A stretch of DNA of 64,000 nt. Origin: Lachancea thermotolerans CBS 6340 (Eukaryota > Ascomycota > Saccharomycetes > Saccharomycetales > Saccharomycetaceae). The notes under the pieces were generated by a model, which ran no database searches, was not told where the DNA came from, and worked only from the letters and a program-made list of their open reading frames with translations. This document shows, piece after piece, positions 57,401-64,000 of the stretch (its first letter is position 1; each line of letters opens with the position of its first letter). Location: positions 558,001 to 622,000 of the forward strand of contig NC_013077.1 in the NCBI RefSeq assembly GCF_000142805.1. Direction: 5' to 3'. A program made the translations under genes and the position numbers.

Positions 57401-58227
57401 CTTCGCTGCCATCTAAATTTACGGATTCAACATACATTAGTAGCACTTCTTCCCCAAGCGGTCTCTCTTCCGTTCCATCGATTAATGAAGGTAAGACGGC
57501 AAGCAGTGCTTTGAAGTCAAGTGAAATAGCTAAGACGCTTTCTGATAGCTCAGCCAAAGAGTTGACGTTGTACGGCACTTCAAGTTCAATGAAAGCAAGT
57601 GAAGCTGGAAGCTCGGATAGCATGTCCTCGACAATTGTTCCACGCATGTCCACTGCAGAAAGTTCCGCAATAATCCAAAGCACTCAAGACGCTTCCAAAA
57701 AGAGTTCTAAGGGTACGGTTACTACTGGCAGGCCCTCAACTTCAAACGTGGAGAGGTCCCCCAGTACAACGCTAGGCACGACAGAATCGCTTGTAAGCTC
57801 GTCTCATACGTTCTCTTCTACGAAAACCCCCGCTGTTAGTCCGCATTCTTCCGCCATCATCAGTTCCAAGGCTACGACATACAGTTCTTCCTTCACCATC
57901 TCTGTCACCACTGTGCTGCCATTTACCAAGACGTCTACTGGGGATAACGGGCAGCTTTTTACGGTCGTGAGTTCTCAACCCAGCACTATACCAACAGTTA
58001 CTACTGTTTTAGTCAAAACTCGGGTTCCAGTTACTACCTATTCCCAAGTAAGTATCACTGAAAGTGCCTCACAGCAGGCCACAAGGAAATCGTCAACAGA
58101 GGACACGACATCTTCATGGGCAATAGCTTCCACCGTTTCAACTTATGAAGGCAGCGCCGCTTCTACCAGGAGGTTTGATAGGATCCTGAAAGTTGCAACA
58201 GCTCTACTATTGACTTTTATCATGTAA
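54403..58227 (+). CDS. AGA1: GPI-anchored mating adhesin, single Aga1/Fig2 homologue
   Basis: Encodes 1274 residues, intermediate between S. cerevisiae Aga1 (725) and Fig2 (1609). A short signal peptide (MKLAFVLTSCSTALAS) is followed by a Ser/Thr-dominated stalk and a C-terminal hydrophobic tail (KVATALLLTFIM) that fits a GPI signal. Six TTWCPL-type units (YTTWCP or close variants) lie near residues 79, 277, 539, 791, 899 and 986. Short cysteine pairs occur between them (CPTC, CSSRRC, CSLTSC, CVSC, CTQC). WCPL and CX4C domains are the family hallmark and mediate cell-cell binding; in S. cerevisiae, Aga1 anchors Aga2 by disulfides. Both AGA1 (YNR044W) and FIG2 (YCR089W) map here; I give AGA1. 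Confidence 0.9.
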   Translation: MKLAFVLTSCSTALASTYPRVYYANTSTVKQSATSYRELTSLVLSSTHSDGLVSTFVSEAFVSLTTLTTNDVVTVVTTWCPLGSEVVNSQLSSYSEESRASSSNLNAPTTTSPTSVFIDMSGTTETIQKSQIHTKEITTCPTCSVRPTSASTVPESTDIASSSVASSISHSKDLVSQAGSSLSSSAKSSSARMPSITTSGEIGTSAVDTGNLSPSSSSNSYQSGSSSTETHATTSQNTLSSVSGLSKSAYSPGLSSFDVRPVLTTETVDGKTTVYTTWCPLTSHSISSLYSVVTSDNPSSPSSVRIASSESQVSDENEHESDFSTQASSLQEHGYSSYSMVTITSTSLRTVVYSTELCSSRRCSPSLTSVLESIVFTTSVHPTGLGSSSERSRNTYSNSKTDSILKGQLCSLTSCQETSTSDTSGTGSSSKPTSVSQSATSEAAESSKSLSEGYQSSVSSKSFATSQSCVSCASQRNYYTTESETYLSEKASLTSAESSQKLSLSSFSSVPDSSVSSSLLSTYSIVTTTSNGVVTVYTTWCPLSNLKSSSNNGLVSSSLALKIVSTEQSGTKKLSSTQQYRSLSKTASSFMTLGSGALTFSTPSVTNSKPISGSTLASSTQRPSVETHNFIQRSSFSASHFSSLVATSHGISGSIDTVQSGSSTSLSTSSAISTEHLSNTRYSSISEGSNSQLQKTSTGSLISVLSSSSRSVPVVSTANSKNEETSCTQCQTSSHTSFSTEISSIVSLSVPSQSQDLKTSARSSTSLKSSVTYTSKVITTTSSGIRTVYTTYCPWTSSASQESQNSEKQKSSAASSSASSPASSPASSSASSQQELSSSVASTSESQKHQTSSSLDSEPQRSSKATIQSVGSQASSSKTWTSKVVTTTEGGVTTIYTTWCPQEDLQSSGTVAAVSPSTSQQKSSSLVTTTSESQTHETPSSLDSESQRSSKATIQSVGSQASSSKTWTSKVVTTTEGGVTTIYTTWCPLEDLHSGTVAAASLPSKFTDSTYISSTSSPSGLSSVPSINEGKTASSALKSSEIAKTLSDSSAKELTLYGTSSSMKASEAGSSDSMSSTIVPRMSTAESSAIIQSTQDASKKSSKGTVTTGRPSTSNVERSPSTTLGTTESLVSSSHTFSSTKTPAVSPHSSAIISSKATTYSSSFTISVTTVLPFTKTSTGDNGQLFTVVSSQPSTIPTVTTVLVKTRVPVTTYSQVSITESASQQATRKSSTEDTTSSWAIASTVSTYEGSAASTRRFDRILKVATALLLTFIM
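56845..56898 (+). repeat. 12-bp minisatellite inside the adhesin gene
   Basis: Four and a half units of AGCTCTYCAGCA, coding for Ser-Ser-(Ala/Pro)-Ser in frame. They sit between the fourth and fifth WCP units and are a site for length change. Confidence 0.8.
56931..57394 (+). repeat. Recent 261-bp tandem duplication inside the adhesin gene
   Basis: The segment starting at 56931 is repeated from 57192 with a 261 bp period. From about 56991 to 57100 the two copies are nearly identical over more than 100 bp, and both carry the last WCP units. A one-codon difference in length appears near the 3' end. High identity in a rapidly evolving gene points to a recent event or to gene conversion. Confidence 0.88.
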
Positions 58228-58306
58228 ATCTGAAGAAATTTAAAGGAAACTTATGTATGACAACATGAAGCTTTAGTCATGAGCTCAAGCTCTAATAAAT
58301 AAACGA

Positions 58307-58864
58307 CTATTTGCCCTTTATTATATCAAATTGTAGACCTGTTATTGAAACCTCCTCGCCGGCATCGTCATCATAATCATACCATTCATTTTCTTCCTCA
58401 AAGGTTGCTTCCATAACTTTTCCTGACACTAAACACGCCTCAAATGTCAAATTACTGAAGTCTAAATTGAGAGCTTCACATCCTCTGCAATCGAGAGCCA
58501 ATAGGATGGCTTTTGATGAATCCACGTTCTTAATTCCTATTTTCTTGCGGTAGACTCGCGTCTTTTCCACCAATTCGCGATTGGACTCTTCCTCTAAATT
58601 GTAAAGCTCCTCTTGAGTTCTTTCAAGATTAATGGAGCAGTCTTTACCACAAAACTTGCACTTCATGACGAAAGATGCTTCGCCCCTGCTACCGCTCATT
58701 GTATGTTTCTCCAGCCGATTTATGGTAACTTTTGAATCATGCTTTTCTCTGCAATTTGTGCAGACAAGCTCAAAGGCATAATCCGCGGGGTCGGTGTCTA
58801 GGTCTTTGACCTTGAGACGACCGATGTTTTCAGAAACGGAGGCAGATAGTACTACGTAGAGCAT
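58307..58864 (-). CDS. YCR090C-like CXXC zinc-binding protein (DUF866)
   Basis: Encodes 185 residues (S. cerevisiae YCR090C about 182). Two CXXC zinc-binding pairs are present, CTNC in ELVCTNCREKH (about 34-37) and CKFC in MKCKFCGKDC (about 70-73), plus the conserved ALDCRGCEALNLDFSNLTF end of the fold. The family is conserved in eukaryotes (human C1orf123/CZIB) and its function is not known. It is convergent with the adhesin gene (79 bp between the two stops) and divergent from PET494. Confidence 0.9.
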   Translation of the reverse strand: MLYVVLSASVSENIGRLKVKDLDTDPADYAFELVCTNCREKHDSKVTINRLEKHTMSGSRGEASFVMKCKFCGKDCSINLERTQEELYNLEEESNRELVEKTRVYRKKIGIKNVDSSKAILLALDCRGCEALNLDFSNLTFEACLVSGKVMEATFEEENEWYDYDDDAGEEVSITGLQFDIIKGK

Positions 58865-58919
58865 TGGTGTTGGCTATTCTAGGCTCTTCAACCTGCTATT
58901 CACTTTTCGACATTGTAGC

Positions 58920-58939
58920 CGATGAGATGCGATGAAATG
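58920..58939. promoter_or_regulatory. Two PAC-like elements in the YCR090C/PET494 divergent promoter
   Basis: CGATGAGATG at 58920-58929 and GCGATGAAATG at 58929-58939 overlap by one base. An A-rich RRPE-like run follows. They lie 56-75 bp upstream of the YCR090C ATG. Confidence 0.5.
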
Positions 58940-59042
58940 AAAAAATCCTATCAGCTTGAAATCGTATGTGAAGGATAGACTTAAAACTTAAATAACAGCA
59001 ACCGTCGAGCCAGAACAGCCAAAGGGGCATTTGAAGGCGCTT

Positions 59043-60317
59043 ATGTATTGCTTCAGGCAATACTTCACAAGAGGTTTCCCCTTCACATGGCCAAAAAGAC
59101 ACAGCCGAGGCATCAAACTATCTCAACGCTATTACGGCAGATCCCCACGCTGCAAAGGACGTTTAACCTTGCGGCCTATGGGAACTGGTATGACCCTTTG
59201 GCGCTACTTCAATGCACCAGGGAATGTGATGTTTGTCACAACAAATGTTGTCACCCTTCTCGGTATAATGTCTTACACTACAATACAAAACATGGCCCGA
59301 GAACAAGCAATGCAAGAATATCTGGAACATAAATCGTTCGGGGATGATACGGTGGATATAGAGCTTACACAGGGCAGCCCAAGAAAACGATATCGAAAGG
59401 AGAACATCAAACTCTCCAAAAACCAGCCGCCATCAAACTGCTACGCACAACATGCAAAGATGTCGTTATTTCATCTGCTCTACTCCTTTTACATCTGCCG
59501 GGACGTTGCCTCTGAAAACGAGGTACGAGGTAGTAGTGAGTGGAAAGAGGAGCTCGACGATCTTCAGGACGAGGTACCAGAAAGGCACAGCTCACATATT
59601 TCTACGCGCATGTTTTACCATCTGTGGCGAAGTGAGTTTGGCCAGATTTTTGACAACCTTAGCCGATCACAGCAGTTTCATATGCCAAATTGGAAGCACT
59701 ACCCAGGTAGTTTGCAAGTGGTGTGCCAATCGCTCTATGACAGTGAGCTGCGAACCGTGGCCGACTTTATCAAGTTCTACAAAGGCGTCAAACAAGGCAC
59801 GCTGAAGGAGCTTTTGCGGGCTTGGTTCTATGATAACATGCAGCTCTTTCAGAGTACTTCTGATAACGATAACGAGTATTTCTATCGTTACCTAGTACAG
59901 GCGTGTGAAAATGATGAACCGCTGTTTAACCAATATGCATCGATAATGCTGAATCCTAGTAACCCTCGACGTCGCGCTTTTTTCAATCGACGCAACCAGT
60001 ATAGCAGTGCTTCTCTAGAGACGTTCGTGGAGGTTTTAAAGGGAAATTTACGCGCTGCCGCCGGTGCGGTCGAGAAGAGCTACTACCACGAATCGATACT
60101 GAACCTGGTCTCGATGCTTAGGACAAGCTGCTTCCTAGCCCAGAATTCCAACGGCTCTCACGAAGTTCGCATTTTGTTGCCGGGCAACATGAATGTCTGC
60201 GATTCCCTGCCATACCCGCATACGTCTAGCGCTGACAGATTCGCTTGCTACAAGCTTGTCAGCGAAAACGCCGAAGTCATGGCTGTGCTTGGAGCCATTT
60301 CGAAGCTGCCGAGCTAG
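59043..60317 (+). CDS. PET494: Pet494, mitochondrial COX3 mRNA translational activator
   Basis: Encodes 424 residues from the ATG at 59043 (S. cerevisiae about 489). The N-terminus MYCFRQYFTRGFPFTWPKRH is a basic amphipathic presequence. A hydrophobic segment lies near 60-80 (VMFVTTNVVTLLGIMSYT), as expected for the inner-membrane-bound protein. In S. cerevisiae, Pet494 acts with Pet54 and Pet122 to translate COX3 on the inner membrane. Sequence is poorly conserved in this family, so the call relies on synteny (between YCR090C and TRM112, matching YNR045W) plus presequence and membrane segment. A TTG four codons upstream is discounted. Confidence 0.85.
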   Translation: MYCFRQYFTRGFPFTWPKRHSRGIKLSQRYYGRSPRCKGRLTLRPMGTGMTLWRYFNAPGNVMFVTTNVVTLLGIMSYTTIQNMAREQAMQEYLEHKSFGDDTVDIELTQGSPRKRYRKENIKLSKNQPPSNCYAQHAKMSLFHLLYSFYICRDVASENEVRGSSEWKEELDDLQDEVPERHSSHISTRMFYHLWRSEFGQIFDNLSRSQQFHMPNWKHYPGSLQVVCQSLYDSELRTVADFIKFYKGVKQGTLKELLRAWFYDNMQLFQSTSDNDNEYFYRYLVQACENDEPLFNQYASIMLNPSNPRRRAFFNRRNQYSSASLETFVEVLKGNLRAAAGAVEKSYYHESILNLVSMLRTSCFLAQNSNGSHEVRILLPGNMNVCDSLPYPHTSSADRFACYKLVSENAEVMAVLGAISKLPS

Positions 60318-60451
60318 CCCAATACATTACATAAATACATCCCCGACGTTCTGCAGACCTCTTCTTGTAAATAAACATAACGTCGCACGCGCGCGGGTGC
60401 TCTGTTATTTTAGATTGTCACGAACCTGGTAAATTTTTTTAACAGTTTCCC

Positions 60452-60463
60452 GCGATGAGATGA
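60452..60463 (+). promoter_or_regulatory. PAC element upstream of TRM112
   Basis: GCGATGAGATGA, 60-71 bp before the TRM112 ATG, with an RRPE-like AAATTTTTTT at 60431-60440. Confidence 0.65.
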
Positions 60464-60522
60464 TATTTTAAGTTCAAACACTTCACCAAGCCAGTGTATC
60501 GATCTGCATAACCCGCCTGCCA

Positions 60523-60924
60523 ATGAAATTTCTCACTTCTAACTTTCTCAAGTGCTCAGTCAGAGAATGCGACAGAAGCAACGAAAACTTTCCTCTCAAG
60601 TATAATGGGGAGAAGTGCCAGTTGGAACAGGACGAGAGTTTGGAGTTTAATCCTGAGTTTTTACTGAGGATCATCGACCGCGTCGACTGGAGCGCCGTTG
60701 TCAGTGTGGCTATTGACCTGGGGAACTCAAGCCTGCCTTCCAGCAAGCCTGAGTTCACCAGCGAAGACCTGTCGGACGAAGACATGATAATCCTGAAAGA
60801 CCTGCATACACTTCTCATCAAAACCAACATCGTCGAAGGAGAGATGTCTTGCCGGAACTGTGGCCACATTTACTACATCAAAAACAGTATTCCTAACCTA
60901 CTGTTGCCACCTCACTTAGCATAG
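60523..60924 (+). CDS. TRM112: Trm112, activator subunit of methyltransferases
   Basis: Encodes 133 residues (S. cerevisiae 135), very similar along its whole length. A zinc site is formed by CSVREC near the N-terminus and CRNCGHIYYI near the C-terminus; a helical insertion in between includes LEFNPEFLLRIIDRVDW. The conserved end is IPNLLLPPHLA. Trm112 holds together methyltransferases acting on tRNA (Trm9, Trm11), on eRF1 (Mtq2) and on 18S rRNA (Bud23), so it supports translation and 40S assembly. The PAC site upstream fits the ribosome link. Position after PET494 matches YNR046W. Confidence 0.96.
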   Translation: MKFLTSNFLKCSVRECDRSNENFPLKYNGEKCQLEQDESLEFNPEFLLRIIDRVDWSAVVSVAIDLGNSSLPSSKPEFTSEDLSDEDMIILKDLHTLLIKTNIVEGEMSCRNCGHIYYIKNSIPNLLLPPHLA

Positions 60925-62458
60925 ACCCCAGTCGTGGCACCTTGTATAGTATTTCATTGCTTATATAATGTATATCACGTGATTTGGAGTGATTATTGCA
61001 CTTTGGGCACGTGACATAACATCTAGTTTTCACGCTGGCGGCTAATTGAACCTTTAGCCGCCGCTCCCCCCTTCAAAACTGAGTAGAAGTCGTTAATACA
61101 CCTGAATCTTAACCGGCCATACGTAAAAGTTCATTCGCAAAAGCTTAGTGCATGTAACTCTGCTGATGGCCGTTGTTGAGTCGTCCCGAAGTTGGTCAGC
61201 CTTACAATTTCTTGGTTTCGGATATGAAAGGAGTAATTAGCGCCAAAGCGTCAACTTGGCTCAGGAAATCGCCGCGTCCGAGCTTCCAATCTAATGAAGA
61301 GGTCTGCGTCAGCAATTCAGACTGTAAAAGAGATTGGAGCTCCCCGCGTTGAGAGAACCCCCTCCGATTCAACTTTTTGCACAACCCAGTCTCAAAGAAT
61401 TTTACTCAAATTCCCTTCTATCGAGTATGAGCATGTTTCAAAGTCCCTATTATTGGCAGGTTTGATTGTGCACTTTGACTTTCATTTTACGTCACCAAGT
61501 TTGTCTAAAACTAAGCCCCTAAGAGTGCTCTAAGTATTTGGGTTCAAATCTACAGCTGGTTGCCCAAACTCATTGCCTTTTAAGAAGTATGCGACTCAAG
61601 AACTATTATTACATGCTGATGCGTCAAATGCGCCGAGAGAATGCGAGGTGAACGCAGAATCGAGGGATTATTTTATCAGTTTTTTGTCTCTGAGATAGCC
61701 AAGTCTTTGGCTTAGGGAATCTTGCCGCGTATTCCAGATCAGCATAGCTTTTTAGTGTCTCCCCTGCTGAAGAAGATCACTTAATGCGCTATCCGCCGCT
61801 GATGCCCCAAAACTTTTCCTTCCTGAGCGAGGTCATTTCCTGATTATTAAATGTTGTTACATGGTATTCCTTAGGTCTTGTAATCAGTTAGTGCTCAGTC
61901 AAGCTTCATATTTGGTTCCAACTCTCTTCTGCGTAATTCAATGCTAGCGGGCGATTTCTTCAAACAAGCAACTGAGCCACTGAATCGCCTTCTGGAGCAA
62001 GATATGTCCCTGCAAGAGAATTAGCCGTCTGTACTTTTTTCAGTCAAAATCAGCAGACAGATCTGCTTAGCCAAGGTGTTCTGTTGCGCCGTTCTGGAAG
62101 TATCACCATTGTGCGTGAATTATTTTGCTAGCCAACGTTTAGAGAAAGCGAAAACTGGGGAACAAAAGGTGCTGAAAAAAGGGAGAACAACAATGCCAAA
62201 ACATTGCTGCGTTGCGACTACATTACCGATACTGTGAAGAGTGGCAAGGGCTTGGTTTTGGTACCAAAAGACACATACATGGATGTTTCGCCTCTTATAC
62301 GCGTGATTGTCTCTGTGTACGAAATGGCCGTTTTTTAGAGTGCTTTCCACTTCGCGTGAAATCCAACCATATTGCACAAGCCTTCAATTTCATCAGATAA
62401 TTACAGCTTCAGGCGATTTCGACTCGAAAGAGGGCATTTTTCACAGGTTTCGGTATCG
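60925..62458. other. 1.5 kb gap between TRM112 and the kinase gene
   Basis: CACGTG occurs at 60976-60981 and 61008-61013, just beyond TRM112. An ATG at 61294 opens a 79-codon frame beginning MKRSASAIQTVKEIGAPRVE, listed separately. A further start-less frame of about 66 codons ends near 62337. No tRNA or repeat seen; much of the second half is presumably the long promoter of the kinase gene. Confidence 0.4.
61294..61533 (+). CDS. Hypothetical 79-residue ORF (uncertain)
   Basis: ATG at 61294; 79 codons with a hydrophobic stretch LLLAGLIVHFDFHF near 52-65 and a basic tail. I know of no relative. No gene is expected here from S. cerevisiae synteny. The chance of a random frame of this size in 1.5 kb is not small. 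Confidence 0.22.
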   Translation: MKRSASAIQTVKEIGAPRVERTPSDSTFCTTQSQRILLKFPSIEYEHVSKSLLLAGLIVHFDFHFTSPSLSKTKPLRVL

Positions 62459-64000
62459 ATGGACAATTTGCAGGTGCTTTCCCAGCCACCAGCGACGGTC
62501 AGCGAAGGCGAACAGCGCTCGCGGAGTGTTTCGCTCTCCAAACTGATACCCCGGTCGTTCAGGAAGGCGAGCGGAACTCCTACAAACGAATCCAGCGCTG
62601 GCTCGGTGAATTCGCTTGAGAATGGCAAGCCAACCCCCAGCGCAACTAACCGCGGCGCGGAAGATATGGAACTGAGGGAAACACCTGAGTCACCATCGCG
62701 TGCTCACTTCCGGACCGCCTCGAACACGGAAAACTCTAGCTCAGCAACCCCACAGCCAGAGGGTTCTGAGGAGACAAAGCCACATCAGCAAATTCAAACA
62801 GGCGGGAAGCTCTCCGCTCGTCTGAAGAAAATCTTTTTACCCGCCAGCAAGTTGCCGGAGCCACCGCAACCGGCGGCTGAGATTTCTACGGCAGGCTCGG
62901 CTCCTCTGCAAAGCCCCGACAGGAAGAGCCTCGAAAATCCCGACCTACCTGAACCCCCGACATCATCCCACACCCATGAGCCTTTGCACACCGCATCCAT
63001 CCAGGGTGTCGCTGGCCCTAATAGAAGAACGAGGTCTCCCTCCACTCCCATCATGCCTAGTCACGTGCCCACGCCGGATGCTACCGGTAAAAGCGACAAT
63101 CGCCACAATGGAATCAATCAGGGCTCATCAAATGCTAACAACTCAGGTGTAGATCGCCGTAGTACTAGGGCCGATACAGTCCGCAGCAGTAACCCATATT
63201 TCGCATTTCAGGGACTGCCGCCACATGCGCTATCTTCTCAAGATTTCGAGGGTGGCAATATTTCGGCTAGCACCCGCAATAACGACTCTTCGGTACTTAT
63301 GACACCGCCTCCTACCAGCTCGACTGCAACTACATCATACTTCTACAGCGAATTTTCTGCAACAAGCAACAAGTCGCTCAACGATATCAATGAAAATGAA
63401 GAAATGGAAGATTTCAAGGCTGCTAATTCAAAGGGAAATTCAAATAGCCCCAGTGGAAAGTTCTTTAGCCCAGGGCCTGCCTACAAGAGCTCGCCAAGTC
63501 CACAACACCTACCCTCAGATCTTACACCCAATCCTATTGTTATAGTGGAACCCGATTTTGAAGAAAATAGCCTTTCTCCGTTACCGCCTCCAGCGCTCAA
63601 AGATATTACCCAGGACGATCCTTCCTCACCGGTCAAGCCGGGCCTACGAAGGGTGGCCTCAGAGCCTAACGCAATCAAAGTCGCCAATGGTCAAGGCTCT
63701 GGCACTGTCAAGAAAGCCCTTGGTGGTAATCAGCCAAAGGTTTCCTCTGCTAATGCTTCTCCTGGTGATGCTTATTTGAATGAGGAGCCGCGGCGATCGC
63801 GCCGTCTAAGAAACAAATCATTTAGTAACAAGTTCAAAGAAGTGATTGTTGGTCCTCAATCGTTCGAAAAAATAAAACTTCTTGGCCAGGGAGATGTCGG
63901 AAAAGTATATCTGGTTAAAGAGAAAAAGACGAATCGGCTTTATGCCCTTAAGATCTTCAGCAAGGAAGAAATGATAAAGAGGAAGAAAATTAAACGAATT
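62459..64000 (+). CDS. FPK1: Fpk1/Kin82-type flippase kinase, 5' part, cut by window edge
   Basis: Open from the ATG at 62459 to the window edge, 514 codons, and extending beyond it. The N-terminal 460 residues are Ser/Pro/Thr/Asn-rich and disordered. The AGC kinase domain then starts: FEKIKLLGQGDVGKVYLVKE with the glycine loop GQGDVGKVY at about residues 479-487, and the ATP-site lysine in YALKIFSKEEM. Family members phosphorylate the phospholipid flippases Dnf1/Dnf2 at the plasma membrane. FPK1 (YNR047W) and KIN82 (YCR091W) are duplicates; synteny with TRM112 and YCR090C matches both. The catalytic loop and C-terminal tail are outside the window. Confidence 0.93.
   Translation, partial: MDNLQVLSQPPATVSEGEQRSRSVSLSKLIPRSFRKASGTPTNESSAGSVNSLENGKPTPSATNRGAEDMELRETPESPSRAHFRTASNTENSSSATPQPEGSEETKPHQQIQTGGKLSARLKKIFLPASKLPEPPQPAAEISTAGSAPLQSPDRKSLENPDLPEPPTSSHTHEPLHTASIQGVAGPNRRTRSPSTPIMPSHVPTPDATGKSDNRHNGINQGSSNANNSGVDRRSTRADTVRSSNPYFAFQGLPPHALSSQDFEGGNISASTRNNDSSVLMTPPPTSSTATTSYFYSEFSATSNKSLNDINENEEMEDFKAANSKGNSNSPSGKFFSPGPAYKSSPSPQHLPSDLTPNPIVIVEPDFEENSLSPLPPPALKDITQDDPSSPVKPGLRRVASEPNAIKVANGQGSGTVKKALGGNQPKVSSANASPGDAYLNEEPRRSRRLRNKSFSNKFKEVIVGPQSFEKIKLLGQGDVGKVYLVKEKKTNRLYALKIFSKEEMIKRKKIKRI

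Noticed and set aside
60960-61140. Possible centromere or replication element at the two CACGTG sites beyond TRM112
   Set aside because: No CDEIII match or sustained AT-rich tract follows.
1-64000. tRNA genes and transposable elements
   Set aside because: I looked for B-box-like GGTTCGANTCC on both strands and for reverse transcriptase, integrase or LTR-like ends in the translated frames. I saw none outside coding sequence.

Overview
This window is nuclear DNA from a budding yeast of the family Saccharomycetaceae that did not go through the whole-genome duplication. Genes are mostly intronless, tightly packed and about 45% GC by eye. They interleave two Saccharomyces cerevisiae regions: the right arm of chromosome XIV (YNR029C to YNR047W) and the right arm of chromosome III (YCR071C to YCR091W). 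Where S. cerevisiae has duplicate pairs (SSK2/SSK22, SOL1/SOL2, EGO4/EGO2, AGA1/FIG2, FPK1/KIN82) only one gene is present here. Lachancea is my best guess for the genus, from gene order, GC and CACGTG-rich promoters, but the sequence alone does not prove it. I see no rRNA, tRNA, retrotransposon, LTR, centromere or CRISPR array.

Layout. 0-10.7 kb: ZNG1 (cut by the window edge), ALG12, IMG2, RSA4, the HOG-pathway MAPKKK SSK2/SSK22 and the phosphatase PPG1. 10.7-17.6 kb: a 1.2 kb gap with a stop-poor frame that may be a decayed gene, then HUB1, ABZ1, a SOL-family gene and ERS1. 17.9-26.1 kb: an LMBR1-like membrane protein not expected at this place in S. cerevisiae, an EGO2/EGO4 homologue, FUB1, PAT1, ARC35 and MRPS12. 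26.1-37.9 kb: a 1.4 kb gap, PTC6, RSM19, DBP6, SRB8 (Mediator Med12) and ZRG17. 38.4-41.6 kb: COQ2, MRX15, TRX3 and AHC2, a four-gene block inverted relative to the order expected from S. cerevisiae. 42.4-50.9 kb: ERG19/MVD1 with a clear intron, an unassigned Zn2Cys6 regulator, TUP1 with a very long polyglutamine tract, CSM1 and LUG1. 52-64 kb: ABP1, a large AGA1/FIG2-type mating adhesin with pheromone-response elements in its promoter, YCR090C, PET494, TRM112 and the 5' part of an FPK1/KIN82 kinase.

Functional themes. Ribosome-biogenesis genes (RSA4, DBP6, LUG1, TRM112) carry PAC (GCGATGAG) promoter elements. Several genes serve mitochondria (IMG2, MRPS12, RSM19, MRX15, COQ2, TRX3, PET494, PTC6). 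Others act in N-glycosylation, folate precursor synthesis, sterol synthesis, actin patches, mating and transcriptional repression.

Start codons were chosen by eye. Several reading frames are open upstream of the first ATG, and I used the first plausible ATG each time. No previously undescribed multi-gene system is evident. The most unusual items are the stop-depleted frame at 10.9-11.9 kb, the polyglutamine expansion in TUP1, the inverted block, the CACGTG cluster at its right breakpoint, the non-syntenic LMBR1 and Zn2Cys6 genes, and a few small membrane-type ORFs in the long gaps.
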